From: DYRB01 sp963845265
Lineage (GTDB): Bacteria; Pseudomonadota; Gammaproteobacteria; Chromatiales; Chromatiaceae
NCBI GenBank assembly: GCA_963845265.1
Contig: CAWJRN010000003.1
Coordinates: 1-64,000 of the forward strand
DNA: 64,000 bases
Direction: 5' to 3'
The position numbers and the translations under genes are program-made. The notes under the pieces are model-generated. The model was given only the letters and a program-made list of their open reading frames with translations, had not been told where the DNA came from and made no database searches. This document shows positions 42,201 through 49,975 of the stretch, piece after piece (position 1 is the first letter of the stretch; each line of letters starts with the position of its first letter).

Positions 42201-43316
42201 ATGCCAGACACCCAAGACCCCCTGTTCCAGCCGCTGCAATGGTCCGGCCTGACCCTGCCCAACCGGGTGGTCATGGCCCCCTTGACACGCTCGCGCGCCG
42301 GGCAGCCGGGGGACGTGCCTACCGAGCTGATGGCGGAATACTATGCACAGCGCGCCTCCGCCGGGCTGATCATCGCCGAGGCGACCAATATCTCCCCGAT
42401 CGCCAAGGGCTATGCCTTTACCCCGGGGATCTTTACGCCTGAGCAGGTCGCCGGCTGGCGGCGGGTCACCGACGCGGTGCACGCCCGTGGCGGGCACATG
42501 ATCTTGCAGCTCTGGCACTGCGGGCGGGTGTCCCACGTCTCCCTGCACGGTGGCGAGTCCCCGGTCGCCCCCTCGGCGGTGACCGGCGAGACCTGCCTGG
42601 CCTTCGGGCTGGATGCGGATGGCAACCCGGCCCGGCTGCCGGCCTCGCCACCCAGGGCCCTCACCCTGGAGGAGATCCAGACCACGGTGGAGGACTATGC
42701 CCGTGGTGCGGCCAATGCCCTGGCGGCAGGCTTCGACGGGGTGGAGGTCCACGCCGCCAATGGCTATCTGCCCCACCAATTCCTGGCCAGCAACGTGAAT
42801 CGGCGCAGCGATGCCTACGGGGGCAGCCTGGCGGGCCGCTGTCGCTTCCTGTTCGAGGTGGTCGATGCGGTGCTGGGTGTGGTGCCCAAGGGCCGGGTCG
42901 GGGTGCGCCTGTCGCCTCTGTTTACCGGTAACGACATCGCCGACGCCGACCCGGCGGAGACCCAGGGCGAGGTGGCGGCCCACCTGTCCAGCCTGGGGCT
43001 CGGCTACCTGCACTTGGCGGATACGGATGTGATGCGTGCGGAGGAGCCGAAGATGGAGCGCATCCTGGCGGCTATCCGCCCGCGCTACCAGGGGCTGACC
43101 ATGCTCAACGGGGCCTTCGACGGGGTGCGGGCGCGGGCCGCCCTGACTGCGGGCGAGGCGGACCTGATCGCCTTCGGGCGGCCCTTCATCTCCAACCCGG
43201 ACCTGCCCGAGCGCCTGCGTCGCGGCGGCCCCTTCACGCTCCCGGACCAGGCGACCTTTTACGGCGGCGATGCCCGGGGCTATACGGACTACCCCGCCCT
43301 GGACCCCGCCGGGTGA
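42201..43316 (+). CDS. Old yellow enzyme family alkene reductase (NemA-like)
   Basis: The 371-residue flavoprotein reduces activated C=C or nitro compounds with NAD(P)H. It reads LFQPLQWSGLTLPNRVVMAP, then LTRSRAGQPGDVPTELMAEY, GFDGVEVHAANGYLPHQFLA and SNVNRRSDAYGGSLAGRCRF, with the H-x-x-N substrate site (HAANGYL). It ends with LIAFGRPFISNPDLPERLR, the FMN phosphate-binding part. A ribosome-binding site AGGAG lies before the ATG. The DedA gene overlaps its stop by four bases. Confidence 0.93.
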   Translation: MPDTQDPLFQPLQWSGLTLPNRVVMAPLTRSRAGQPGDVPTELMAEYYAQRASAGLIIAEATNISPIAKGYAFTPGIFTPEQVAGWRRVTDAVHARGGHMILQLWHCGRVSHVSLHGGESPVAPSAVTGETCLAFGLDADGNPARLPASPPRALTLEEIQTTVEDYARGAANALAAGFDGVEVHAANGYLPHQFLASNVNRRSDAYGGSLAGRCRFLFEVVDAVLGVVPKGRVGVRLSPLFTGNDIADADPAETQGEVAAHLSSLGLGYLHLADTDVMRAEEPKMERILAAIRPRYQGLTMLNGAFDGVRARAALTAGEADLIAFGRPFISNPDLPERLRRGGPFTLPDQATFYGGDARGYTDYPALDPAG

Positions 43317-43954
43317 GCGGCCCGTTGAGCGGTCTGGAGGCGGAGGTTCTCGCCAGCCTGAGCGCCGAGGTTGCACGGCTCCAGCCGGTGTTGGATCGCT
43401 ACGGGCTCTGGGCCATGGCGGGCGCCACCCTGGCGGAGGGGATCGGCGTGCCGCTGCCGGGACAGACCCTGCTCATCGCCTGTGCGCTCTTTGCCGTCAC
43501 GGGCGGCCCGGACATCGTCTGGGTGCTGCTGGTGGCCTGGTGGGCGACCTGGGCGGGGGATCTGATCGGCTATTGGATTGGGCGCCGTGGGCTGCGGGAG
43601 CGATTTGGGCGGGATGCCGTCGCCGGCAGTCGTCTGGCCCGGGTTCAGGGCCTATTCTCCCGCTGGGGTCTAGGTCTCCTGGTGGTCGCGCGCTTCTTCG
43701 ACGGCCTGCGCCAGACCAGCAACATCGCCGCCGGGGCCCTGGGGATGCCCTGGTGGCGCTTCCTCGGCGCGACGGCGTTGGGGACCACCCTGTGGGTCGG
43801 GGTCTATGGGCTCGGGTTCTACCTGCTGGATGCCGACCGCCAGGCGATCCTTGCGGTGTTGCACGGGCAGCGGTTCTGGGGTTGGGCCCTAGTGGCGGCC
43901 GGTCTGGCCGTGCTGATGCTCTATCTGGGGCGAAGGCAGGGCAGTAAGGATTGA
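43313..43954 (+). CDS. DedA/SNARE-associated family membrane protein
   Basis: The 213-residue protein has about five membrane segments. It carries the DedA features EGIGVPLPGQTLLIACALFA, then GDLIGYWIGRRGLRERFG and VVARFFDGLRQTSNIAAGAL followed by GMPWWRFLGA. These proteins are linked to undecaprenyl phosphate and phospholipid flipping. It starts at a GTG that overlaps the alkene-reductase stop, so the two are cotranscribed. Confidence 0.88.
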   Translation: MSGPLSGLEAEVLASLSAEVARLQPVLDRYGLWAMAGATLAEGIGVPLPGQTLLIACALFAVTGGPDIVWVLLVAWWATWAGDLIGYWIGRRGLRERFGRDAVAGSRLARVQGLFSRWGLGLLVVARFFDGLRQTSNIAAGALGMPWWRFLGATALGTTLWVGVYGLGFYLLDADRQAILAVLHGQRFWGWALVAAGLAVLMLYLGRRQGSKD

Positions 43955-43968
43955 GCCTGGAAAAAGCA

Positions 43969-44115
43969 ATTCGGCCGCAAATCACGCAAATATGCGCAAA
44001 TGGTTCAGTGACTGACGCGCAGTTCTGATGCCGCCCCCCGAGTAATCCGGCCGCCGACACCAAGTCATTGTTTATTGGCGTCTATTCGCGTTCACTTGCG
44101 GCTGAACTGCTCTTC
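43969..44115. repeat. Inverted-repeat element
   Basis: The left arm GCAATTCGGCCGCAAATCAC followed by GCAAATATGCGCAAAT is complemented by ATTGGCGTCTATTCGCG and TTCACTTGCGGCTGAACTGC on the right. The arms are imperfect, about 37 bases each, with about 75 bases between. This is a separate repeat type from the TTCAGAAACAAC elements. Confidence 0.6.
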
Positions 44116-44118
44116 TTG

Positions 44119-44136
44119 GATTGATTCAAGAACAAC
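44119..44136 (+). repeat. Solo end of the palindromic element family
   Basis: GATTGATTCAAGAACAACCG is a single copy of the terminal repeat, just before the end of the leftward membrane-protein gene at 44155. No partner end is present. Confidence 0.5.
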
Positions 44137-44154
44137 CGAAACGCTTCCGTAATT

Positions 44155-44580
44155 TCAATGCGAGGTCTGTCGCTCTCGGATTTGGTGGAAGACCCAGGGC
44201 GCCAGCCCAATCCACAGGGGTATCAGGACCCAGACGCGCCCGGCCGCGAGGTCGTAATCCGCCAGCAGCCTGGTCCAGCTGTGGTCGGCGATGTAATGGC
44301 CGAACAGAAACTCGAATGCGAGGGTGAGGGTCAGCCACAGGAGCCCGATCCCCAGGGCTTGCCGGCGCCCTGATGGCGGCCACCGGCGCAGAATGACCCA
44401 GATGTAGGCCGTGAACAGGACCAGGGCGATGGCGGTGGAGAGTTGATGGGCGGCCAATTCGCCCATGAATCGCCCATACCAGCCCTGGCGCAGCGAGCCG
44501 TTCGCGATGGCGATGGCGACCATGGGTAGCCAGGCGCCAAGGTAGAGCGCGAATCGGTTTAGGCCGCTCGTGGTCACCAC
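44155..44580 (-). CDS. Small four-helix membrane protein, unknown
   Basis: The 141-residue protein has four hydrophobic segments, for example LGAWLPMVAIAIANGSL, STAIALVLFTAYIWVILR and GIGLLWLTLTLAFEFLFGHY. I do not recognise the family. The stop lies near a solo repeat end. It follows the SLC13 transporter gene by 10 bases on the same strand, so cotranscription is likely and it may be an accessory to that transporter. Confidence 0.7.
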   Translation of the reverse strand: MVTTSGLNRFALYLGAWLPMVAIAIANGSLRQGWYGRFMGELAAHQLSTAIALVLFTAYIWVILRRWPPSGRRQALGIGLLWLTLTLAFEFLFGHYIADHSWTRLLADYDLAAGRVWVLIPLWIGLAPWVFHQIRERQTSH

Positions 44581-44590
44581 GCCCGTCTCG

Positions 44591-46375
44591 TCAGAAGGGC
44601 CAGATGAGCGGGACCAGGCCGACGGTCACCAGCCCGACGGCCAGGGTGATGGGGACCCCGGCGCGCAGGAAGTCCGAAAAGCGATAGCCGCCGACGTTGA
44701 AGACCATCAGGTTGGTCTGGTACCCGATTGGGGTGGCGAAGCTGGCGCTGGCCGCGACCATGACGGTGAAGACGAAGGGTAGGGGATTGGCGTGGACGGC
44801 CTCTGCCACGGCCATGGCGATCGGGAAGACCAGCACCGCGGCGACATTGTTGGTGGCCATGGCCGTGAGTAGGGCGGTGGCGACGAAGACCAGGGCCAGG
44901 CTGCCCCAGGGGTCGCCCTGGGCCAGTCCGATCAGGCCGCCGGCCAGCGCCCCGGCGGCGCCGGTCTTCTCCAGGGCCGATGCCACGCCAAACGAACAGG
45001 CGATGACCACCAGGACCTGCCAGTCGGGCGCGCCGCGGGCGGTGCGGGCATCGGTGCAGCGGGTGGCAAGCAGCAGACCGGTGGCGATCAGGGCGGCCTC
45101 CAGCATGCTCAGCCAGCCGAGTGTGACTGTGGCGATCATGCCCGCGACGATGGCCAGTGCCAGCGGTGCGCGCTCATGGCGCACCGGACGGCGGTTGCCG
45201 ATCTGGCTGACCAGCAGGAAGTCGCGGGCGTTGCGCTGCTGCCCGACGAATCCCGGGCGGCATTCCAGGAGCAGGGTGTCGCCGGGCTTGAGCTCGATGT
45301 CGCCGATCTTGCGCCGGATACGCTCGCCGTTGCGGGCTACGGCGATGATGGCCGCGTCATAGCGACTGCGAAAGCGCCCCTCGCGCACGCTTTGGCCGAT
45401 TATGGGGCCGCTGTCGGAGAGCACCGCCTCGACGAAGCAGCGGTCCTGGCGCGGGCCGCCGATCTTGAATACCTGGTCGGTCGCGGGGATCAGTCCGCGC
45501 AGGCGATGCAGGTCCATGACCGAGTCGACGATGCCAGCAAAGACCAGCCGGTCGCCGGCCCGCAACAGCTCCTGGGAGGAGACCGCGGGCATGATCTGGC
45601 CATCGCGTTCGATCTCGATCAGGAACAACCCCGGGAGCTGGCGCAGCCCGGCCTCTTCGACGCCCTTGCCGGCCAGCGGGCTGCCGGCTGGCACCAGCAT
45701 CTCGGCCGTGTATTGGCGCACGTCGGCGAAGTCCGTCTCCGCCGGCGGGCGGTGGGGCAACAGCCGGTTTCCGAAGAGCAGCAGCATGCCGAGGACCACC
45801 ACCACCACAGGCAGGCCGATCCAGGCCGGCTCGAACAGACCCAGCCCGGTCCCGGTATGGGTCCGGTAGAGCCCGTCCACCACCAGGTTGGTACTGGTGC
45901 CGATGAGCGAGCAGGTGCCGCCGGCAATGGTGGCGTAGCTGAGTGGGATCATCAGCCGTGATGGCGCCAGGCGGTAGCGCTTGGCCCAGTCTTGTACGGC
46001 GGGGATGAGGATGGCCACCAAGGGCGTATTGTTGAGCACTGCGCTCAGGGCCGCGCTGGGGGCCATGAGGCGCCAGCGGGCATGGGTAGGGGACCGCGGT
46101 CGCCCGAGCAGGGTGTGGCCGATCCAGTCCACCGCGCCGGTCTCGGTCAGGCCGGTGACAACCACATAGAGCACGGCCACGGTGAGCATGCCCGGGTTGG
46201 CGAAGCCCGCTAGGGCCTCGGATGGGGTCAGGACCCCGCTGACGAGCAGGACGGTCAGGCCGGCGCTCGTGATCAGATCCGGCGCCCCGCGCCCGGTGGC
46301 GAAGAGCAGGAAGGCGCCGACCACCACCGCGATGCTCAGCCAGGCCTGCCAGTCGAGTTGGGCGAGAGCCGCCAC
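44591..46375 (-). CDS. SLC13/DASS-like transporter with two RCK-C domains
   Basis: The 594-residue protein has two membrane halves and a central soluble part. The first half has NNTPLVAILIPAVQDWAKRY and GGTCSLIGTSTNLVVDGLYR, the second AMATNNVAAVLVFPIAMAVA and FATPIGYQTNLMVFNVGGYR. The N-T-P and T-x-x-N helical-hairpin motifs are typical of the divalent anion/sodium symporter superfamily. Between them are two RCK-C domains (VEEAGLRQLPGLFLIEIERD and LKPGDTLLLECRPGFVGQQR), as in the sulfur and sulfate transporters of this type. Substrate not defined; sulfate is possible. Confidence 0.87.
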   Translation of the reverse strand: MAALAQLDWQAWLSIAVVVGAFLLFATGRGAPDLITSAGLTVLLVSGVLTPSEALAGFANPGMLTVAVLYVVVTGLTETGAVDWIGHTLLGRPRSPTHARWRLMAPSAALSAVLNNTPLVAILIPAVQDWAKRYRLAPSRLMIPLSYATIAGGTCSLIGTSTNLVVDGLYRTHTGTGLGLFEPAWIGLPVVVVVLGMLLLFGNRLLPHRPPAETDFADVRQYTAEMLVPAGSPLAGKGVEEAGLRQLPGLFLIEIERDGQIMPAVSSQELLRAGDRLVFAGIVDSVMDLHRLRGLIPATDQVFKIGGPRQDRCFVEAVLSDSGPIIGQSVREGRFRSRYDAAIIAVARNGERIRRKIGDIELKPGDTLLLECRPGFVGQQRNARDFLLVSQIGNRRPVRHERAPLALAIVAGMIATVTLGWLSMLEAALIATGLLLATRCTDARTARGAPDWQVLVVIACSFGVASALEKTGAAGALAGGLIGLAQGDPWGSLALVFVATALLTAMATNNVAAVLVFPIAMAVAEAVHANPLPFVFTVMVAASASFATPIGYQTNLMVFNVGGYRFSDFLRAGVPITLAVGLVTVGLVPLIWPF

Positions 46376-46416
46376 GCCGGCCTACCGTGAAAGTAGCGCG
46401 AAGCGCGCGCCAGATC

Positions 46417-46457
46417 TCCCTCTCCCCGCGGGGAGAGGGCCGGGGTGAGGGGCCGAA
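46417..46457. repeat. CCCTCTCCCCGCGGGGAGAGGG palindromic repeat
   Basis: CCCTCTCCCCGCGGGGAGAG is an inverted repeat followed by GGCCGGGGTGAGGGG, a widespread repeat type. A related, shorter copy (GGGAGAGGGGCTTGGGGTGA) lies near 8575 inside the HigA-like gene. Confidence 0.6.
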
Positions 46458-46517
46458 ACCGTCGTCCTGCGATGCGTCGCTTTCATGCTCCGGGGTGTCT
46501 GCGAGCCCGCATGTCCG

Positions 46518-46870
46518 TTAGACCGCGGCGCCCAGGCGTCGGGCGATATCGCGGATCTGGGCCTGGGGGGGATAATCCTCTGGGCCAGCCTGCTCCAGGT
46601 AATCACGCCAGCGGACATAGGGCAGGGCCAGTTCCGGGTCCGTGCCTTGGCAGCCAAGCACCGTGATGACACAACCACCGACCTTCCATGGCCCCTCGCC
46701 GGTGACCTCACCGACGATCAGGTGGGCGGCTTCCTGGGGGCTGGCCAAGTGCCAGAAGGTATCCAGGTAGAGCAGCCCGCGAGGTGGGGGAAGCAGGCGG
46801 CCATGACCTTGCGCGTCCCGTCCGGGAGGCGCAGGGCCAGGGGCGCGGTGACGCCGAACAGGTCTGCCAC
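46518..46870 (-). pseudogene. Unknown protein broken by a frameshift
   Basis: A GTG at 46870 opens ADLFGVTAPLALRLPDGTRK, then VMAACFPHLAG. After that a continuous, protein-like sequence continues in another frame: LLYLDTFWHLASPQEAAHLI, VGEVTGEGPWKVGGCVITVL and QIRDIARRLGAAV, ending at 46518. The shift lies near 46776 to 46784. I do not recognise the family. Both parts look coding, so either one base was lost or gained or the sequence has an error. It begins 10 bases after the upstream gene and belongs to the same unit. Confidence 0.5.
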
Positions 46871-46880
46871 CGGGACGGAC

Positions 46881-47501
46881 TCAGTTGCCGCCCCGGCGCA
46901 GGGCGTCGTAGCGGTGTTTGAATGCGGTTTGGCGCAGGCGTTCCGCCTCTTTGGCGTCGGCGATGGCGGGGGAGTCCTGCCACTCGCCGGAGTGATGGTC
47001 GAAGACCGAGAACCGATACGCCTTGCCAACCCGAAAGACCTTGGTGACGTCGTTGCCCGCCTGCTCCATGGCCTCCATCTGGCTCATGCCCGCCGCGGGT
47101 TCGGCGTCGCCGTTGCCGTTGGTTCCCTTGATCGGTTTTGCCCCCACGGTCGGCTGGGCGTTGGCCTGGGCCGGCGGCTCGCGGAAGCGAAAGACGGTGT
47201 TCTGGATCTCGCCCTGGATATCGATCTCCACCTCGTCGAGGTTGGGCAGGCGCTTGAGCAGGTAACCGGCCGTGAGGACCCCAAGGCGCTGGTTCTCGGA
47301 CTCGAGCGCCGTGAGGAGTTTGTCCGCCACCACTTGGCAGCGCTGGACGAGGTCGAGGTGGTCCACCCAGTCGCGGCTCATCTGCCAACCCTTGTCCATG
47401 TCCCGGTCGAGCTGGGCGAAGAACTCCTCGCCCTGGACGAGGACCGGATCCGGCACCTCTAGTGAGTAGATCTGATTGTCGATGATCGCCTTGAGTATCA
47501 C
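46881..47501 (-). CDS. Conserved-looking protein of unknown function
   Basis: The 206-residue product reads ILKAIIDNQIYSLEVPDPVL, then VQGEEFFAQLDRDMDKGWQM, VVADKLLTALESENQRLGVL and LDEVEIDIQGEIQNTVFRFR. A Gly/Asn/Ala-rich linker and a charged tail follow. I do not recognise it. A GTG at 47501 with a GGAGG just upstream is the best start. It shares a likely operon with the frameshifted gene downstream and is divergent from the PKHD hydroxylase. Confidence 0.65.
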   Translation of the reverse strand: MILKAIIDNQIYSLEVPDPVLVQGEEFFAQLDRDMDKGWQMSRDWVDHLDLVQRCQVVADKLLTALESENQRLGVLTAGYLLKRLPNLDEVEIDIQGEIQNTVFRFREPPAQANAQPTVGAKPIKGTNGNGDAEPAAGMSQMEAMEQAGNDVTKVFRVGKAYRFSVFDHHSGEWQDSPAIADAKEAERLRQTAFKHRYDALRRGGN

Positions 47502-47617
47502 CCTGAGCCTCCGCGGTTGGGCGTAGAATTCGCAGATTCTACCAAAGCCCCGCCCCCTCCATGTGCCTGCTTGGGTTCGTCGAGGGGCGACGGCGCCCAC
47601 CCGGGGGACCCACCGCC

Positions 47618-48292
47618 ATGCTGCTGACCATCCCTGGACTCCTCAATGCCGCTCAGCTCGCCAAGATTCGTGAGATCCTCACCGGGGCCCAGTTCGTCGA
47701 CGGGCGCCTGACCGCCGGATTCGCCGCGGCCCGGGTCAAGCACAACCTCGAATTGGGCCAAGACCCAGAGCGTCTGACGCGCCTGGTGCGTATCGTCATG
47801 GCCAGCCTGGCCCATAACGAGACCTTCCGTTTCGGGGCCCTGCCGCACCGGGTGGCCGACCCCATCGTCGCCCGGTACGAGCCCGGCATGACCTACGGCG
47901 ATCATGTGGACGACCCCATCATGGGCACTACAGGGCCGCGCTTCCGTACCGATGTCTCCATGACCATCTTTCTCAGCGAGCCGGATACCTATGTGGGAGG
48001 GGAGCTGACCATGCGCACCCCCTTCGGCGATCGCAAGGTGAAGCTGCCGGCGGGAGATGCGGTGATCTACCCCTCGTCGAGCCTGCACCAGGTGGCGGAG
48101 GTGACCGAGGGGGAGCGGCTGGTGATCCTGACCTGGATTCAGAGTTATGTGCGCGATGCGGCCCGCCGGGAGCTGCTCTACGAGTTGAACCTCGCCCGCG
48201 AGCGCCTGCTCAAGGAGTCCCCGGGGGGCGAGACGACGGGCTATGTGGACCGCTCCTATGCCAACCTGCTGCGCATGTGGGCCGACCTTTAG
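47618..48292 (+). CDS. PKHD-type Fe(II)/2-oxoglutarate hydroxylase (PiuC-like)
   Basis: The 224-residue dioxygenase reads LLTIPGLLNAAQLAKIREIL, then the iron-binding H-x-D in YGDHVDDPIM and the distal His in PSSSLHQVAEVTEGERLVIL, with the 2-oxoglutarate arginine in EGERLVILTWIQS. It is the PiuC/YbiX family, which is linked to iron uptake in other bacteria. I chose the ATG at 47618, where the family starts. Its true substrate is unknown. Confidence 0.92.
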   Translation: MLLTIPGLLNAAQLAKIREILTGAQFVDGRLTAGFAAARVKHNLELGQDPERLTRLVRIVMASLAHNETFRFGALPHRVADPIVARYEPGMTYGDHVDDPIMGTTGPRFRTDVSMTIFLSEPDTYVGGELTMRTPFGDRKVKLPAGDAVIYPSSSLHQVAEVTEGERLVILTWIQSYVRDAARRELLYELNLARERLLKESPGGETTGYVDRSYANLLRMWADL

Positions 48293-48350
48293 AGGCGTGG
48301 CATGGGCTCCCCCCTCTCGCTACAGCATCGGGTGTGCCAGACTGGAGATC

Positions 48351-48445
48351 CGTAGGCTGGGTTGAGCGCAGCGAAACCCAGCAATCAAAGGCTCAGACGC
48401 CTCAAAACGAGGGGTTTCGCTCCCAGTCTCAGGTGGGTGGGCCAC
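48351..48445. repeat. GTAGGCTGGGTTGAGCGCAGC repeat unit
   Basis: CGTAGGCTGGGTTGAGCGCA, followed by GCGAAACCCAGC, is a compact inverted repeat. A partial opposite arm, GGGGTTTCGCTCCCAG, lies about 50 bases later. It is the same repeat type as at 37164. Confidence 0.55.
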
Positions 48446-48495
48446 GTTCCTCGGGATGTGGGCGTGCAGTCCCCACTTGGCGCTTGGTCAGCCCT

Positions 48496-48602
48496 GTAGC
48501 CCGGATGGAGCCTAGCGGAATCCGAGGGGCCTGGCAGGCACATTCTGACTCGGTGGGCTGCTGCGGGGACCTGGATTCCGCTACGCTCCATCCAGGCTAC
48601 GG
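48496..48602. repeat. GTAGCCCGGATGGAGC inverted-repeat element
   Basis: GTAGCCCGGATGGAGCCTAG then CGGAATCC on the left, and GGATTCCGCTACGCTCCATC then CAGGCTAC on the right, form arms of 28 bases flanking about 50 bases. This is a third palindromic repeat type in the window. Confidence 0.65.
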
Positions 48603-48621
48603 CGTTTCGCTCCGTCCAGAC

Positions 48622-48652
48622 AAAAAAAGGCAGCGTCGGACGCTGCCTTTTC
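48622..48652 (-). terminator. Rho-independent terminator after rspA
   Basis: On the minus strand AAAAGGCAGCGTC pairs with GACGCTGCC (tight loop) and is followed by TTTTTTTG. It lies about 50 bases after the rspA stop, ending the tauD-to-rspA unit. The stem could also act for plus-strand reads. Confidence 0.8.
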
Positions 48653-48701
48653 TGGATCTTTCATCCGGGGTGACAGGGCCGATGGGCCCTGGCGCCGGCC
48701 G

Positions 48702-49040
48702 TCAGTAGCCGCCCTTGCGATGGACCTGGGGCAGCCCTGCAACCTTGGCGCCCTGCTTGGTCGGGGCGAGGGGGAAGAGGATGTAGAGCTCCTTGCTGGT
48801 GGGCTTCGAGCCCCACTTCTTGCCCATGTCCTTGAGGACGACGCGCTCCATGGGCTGGTTGCCCCCGTTGTTGATGTACTCGTCGCGCAAGTAGTTCATC
48901 ACGTCCCAGTGCTTGTCGGTCAGCTCGATGCCTTCGATGGCCGCCAGCGCGCGGGCGACGTCTTCGTTCCATTCAAGATGGTTCTCCAGATGGCCGGCCT
49001 CGGTGGTCGCAATGGTGACGCCGTTGACTTCGATGGACAT
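48702..49040 (-). CDS. rspA: DsrC-family protein without redox cysteines (RspA-type)
   Basis: The 112-residue protein has the DsrC/TusE fold: SIEVNGVTIATTEAGHLENH, then LEWNEDVARALAAIEGIELT and DKHWDVMNYLRDEYINNGGN. The C-terminal arm reads KQGAKVAGLPQVHRKGGY. DsrC has KQACRYAGLPKPTGCV there, so both the inner and the final cysteine are absent. Members lacking both cysteines have been named RspA and proposed to be regulatory. It cannot carry persulfide as DsrC does. It is the last gene of a leftward unit that starts back to back with dsrA. Confidence 0.85.
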   Translation of the reverse strand: MSIEVNGVTIATTEAGHLENHLEWNEDVARALAAIEGIELTDKHWDVMNYLRDEYINNGGNQPMERVVLKDMGKKWGSKPTSKELYILFPLAPTKQGAKVAGLPQVHRKGGY

Positions 49041-49164
49041 GGTTCTGCTCCTCTTGTCTTTCAGGTGTGCCTTGGCTTGGCATGGTTGGCAGGGGGAGCC
49101 GGCCCTCGGTGAACGGGTCCGGCTCATCACAGCCGGCTAATTTTATGAATTTGTCAAACGTTCG

Positions 49165-49854
49165 TCACCCACTTCCTTTGTTTACGGCGTCGATCCCCTT
49201 GTGCGGGATGAAAATTCCGCAGCCGAGGTCGCGCCTGGGGCCCAGTCCGGCCTGTTGCAGCCGCACTGCCTCCTCCGGGCTGAGGTCGCCGAGCATCAGG
49301 CTGCGGGTGCGAATGGGTCCCTCCGGGGTCTCCAGGATCAGCCCCTTGCCGCAAATGGCCTTGCGCACCTGAATCTGGATGGCTGCCAGCTCTGCTACTG
49401 CCCAGCTCAGGAAGGCGTCTTCGTCGTCGCCTGGACGGCTAACGACCTGGCGGGCGAACAGGGTGCCGTCCTTGCTCAGCATCCGGGTCTTGGCGGCGCC
49501 AACGGTGAGCGGACAACCGGCGAGGTCGAGGGTGGCCCCGCGCAGGGACGCTTCAAGTTCCGCCACCCGGACCTTGGGCACGCGGATGACCAGCTTGGTG
49601 CGCCGCGAGGGGATCAGGTGTTGATCGCCGCCGTGTTCTGGACGTTCCCAGCCGTTCTGGGAACCGGCGACGTGAATGTTGTGCACGGCGGCGGCGGGCT
49701 CGGTATCAAGCCAGGGGGCGACGGCGCGCAGCGCCGTGGCGAGCGCGTGGGCGTGATCCACCGGCAGGCGTCGGCACTCAATGGCGAAGAGCACATCGAG
49801 GACATCGTCAGGGACTTGGTAGGGGCGGTCGCTGTGGTCTTCTTGCCAGTACAT
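49165..49854 (-). CDS. Cas6/Cmx6-like RAMP-fold protein
   Basis: The 229-residue product shows the Cmx6 pattern. VLFAIECRRLPVDHAHALAT carries a candidate histidine, RTKLVIRVPKVRVAELEASL follows, and the glycine-rich C-terminal loop is RLQQAGLGPRRDLGCGIFIP. This GLGxxRxxGxGxF loop marks Cas6-type RNA-binding RAMP folds, which cut CRISPR RNA. No CRISPR repeat array or other cas gene is visible in the window, so I infer another RNA-related role. The ATG at 49854 is preferred; a GTG at 49869 would add five residues. It lies between a helical-repeat-like gene and rspA. Confidence 0.7.
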   Translation of the reverse strand: MYWQEDHSDRPYQVPDDVLDVLFAIECRRLPVDHAHALATALRAVAPWLDTEPAAAVHNIHVAGSQNGWERPEHGGDQHLIPSRRTKLVIRVPKVRVAELEASLRGATLDLAGCPLTVGAAKTRMLSKDGTLFARQVVSRPGDDEDAFLSWAVAELAAIQIQVRKAICGKGLILETPEGPIRTRSLMLGDLSPEEAVRLQQAGLGPRRDLGCGIFIPHKGIDAVNKGSG

Positions 49855-49975
49855 AAGAGGTCGGTCCACGCGTCAGTGGTGGCGGGGTTGCTATTGGTCC
49901 AGGCCGATGCTGATCAAAACGGGGAGGGGCTCTAGGTGAGCGTCTCCCCGGATCGTTTGGATCACGCTGACCGGA

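Noticed and set aside
42121..42442. Continuation of the acetolactate-synthase-like frame to 235 residues
   Set aside because: The extension is an out-of-frame reading of the old yellow enzyme gene.
49041..49975. Possible CRISPR array near the Cas6-like gene
   Set aside because: Spacers on both sides were read for regular repeats; none were seen.
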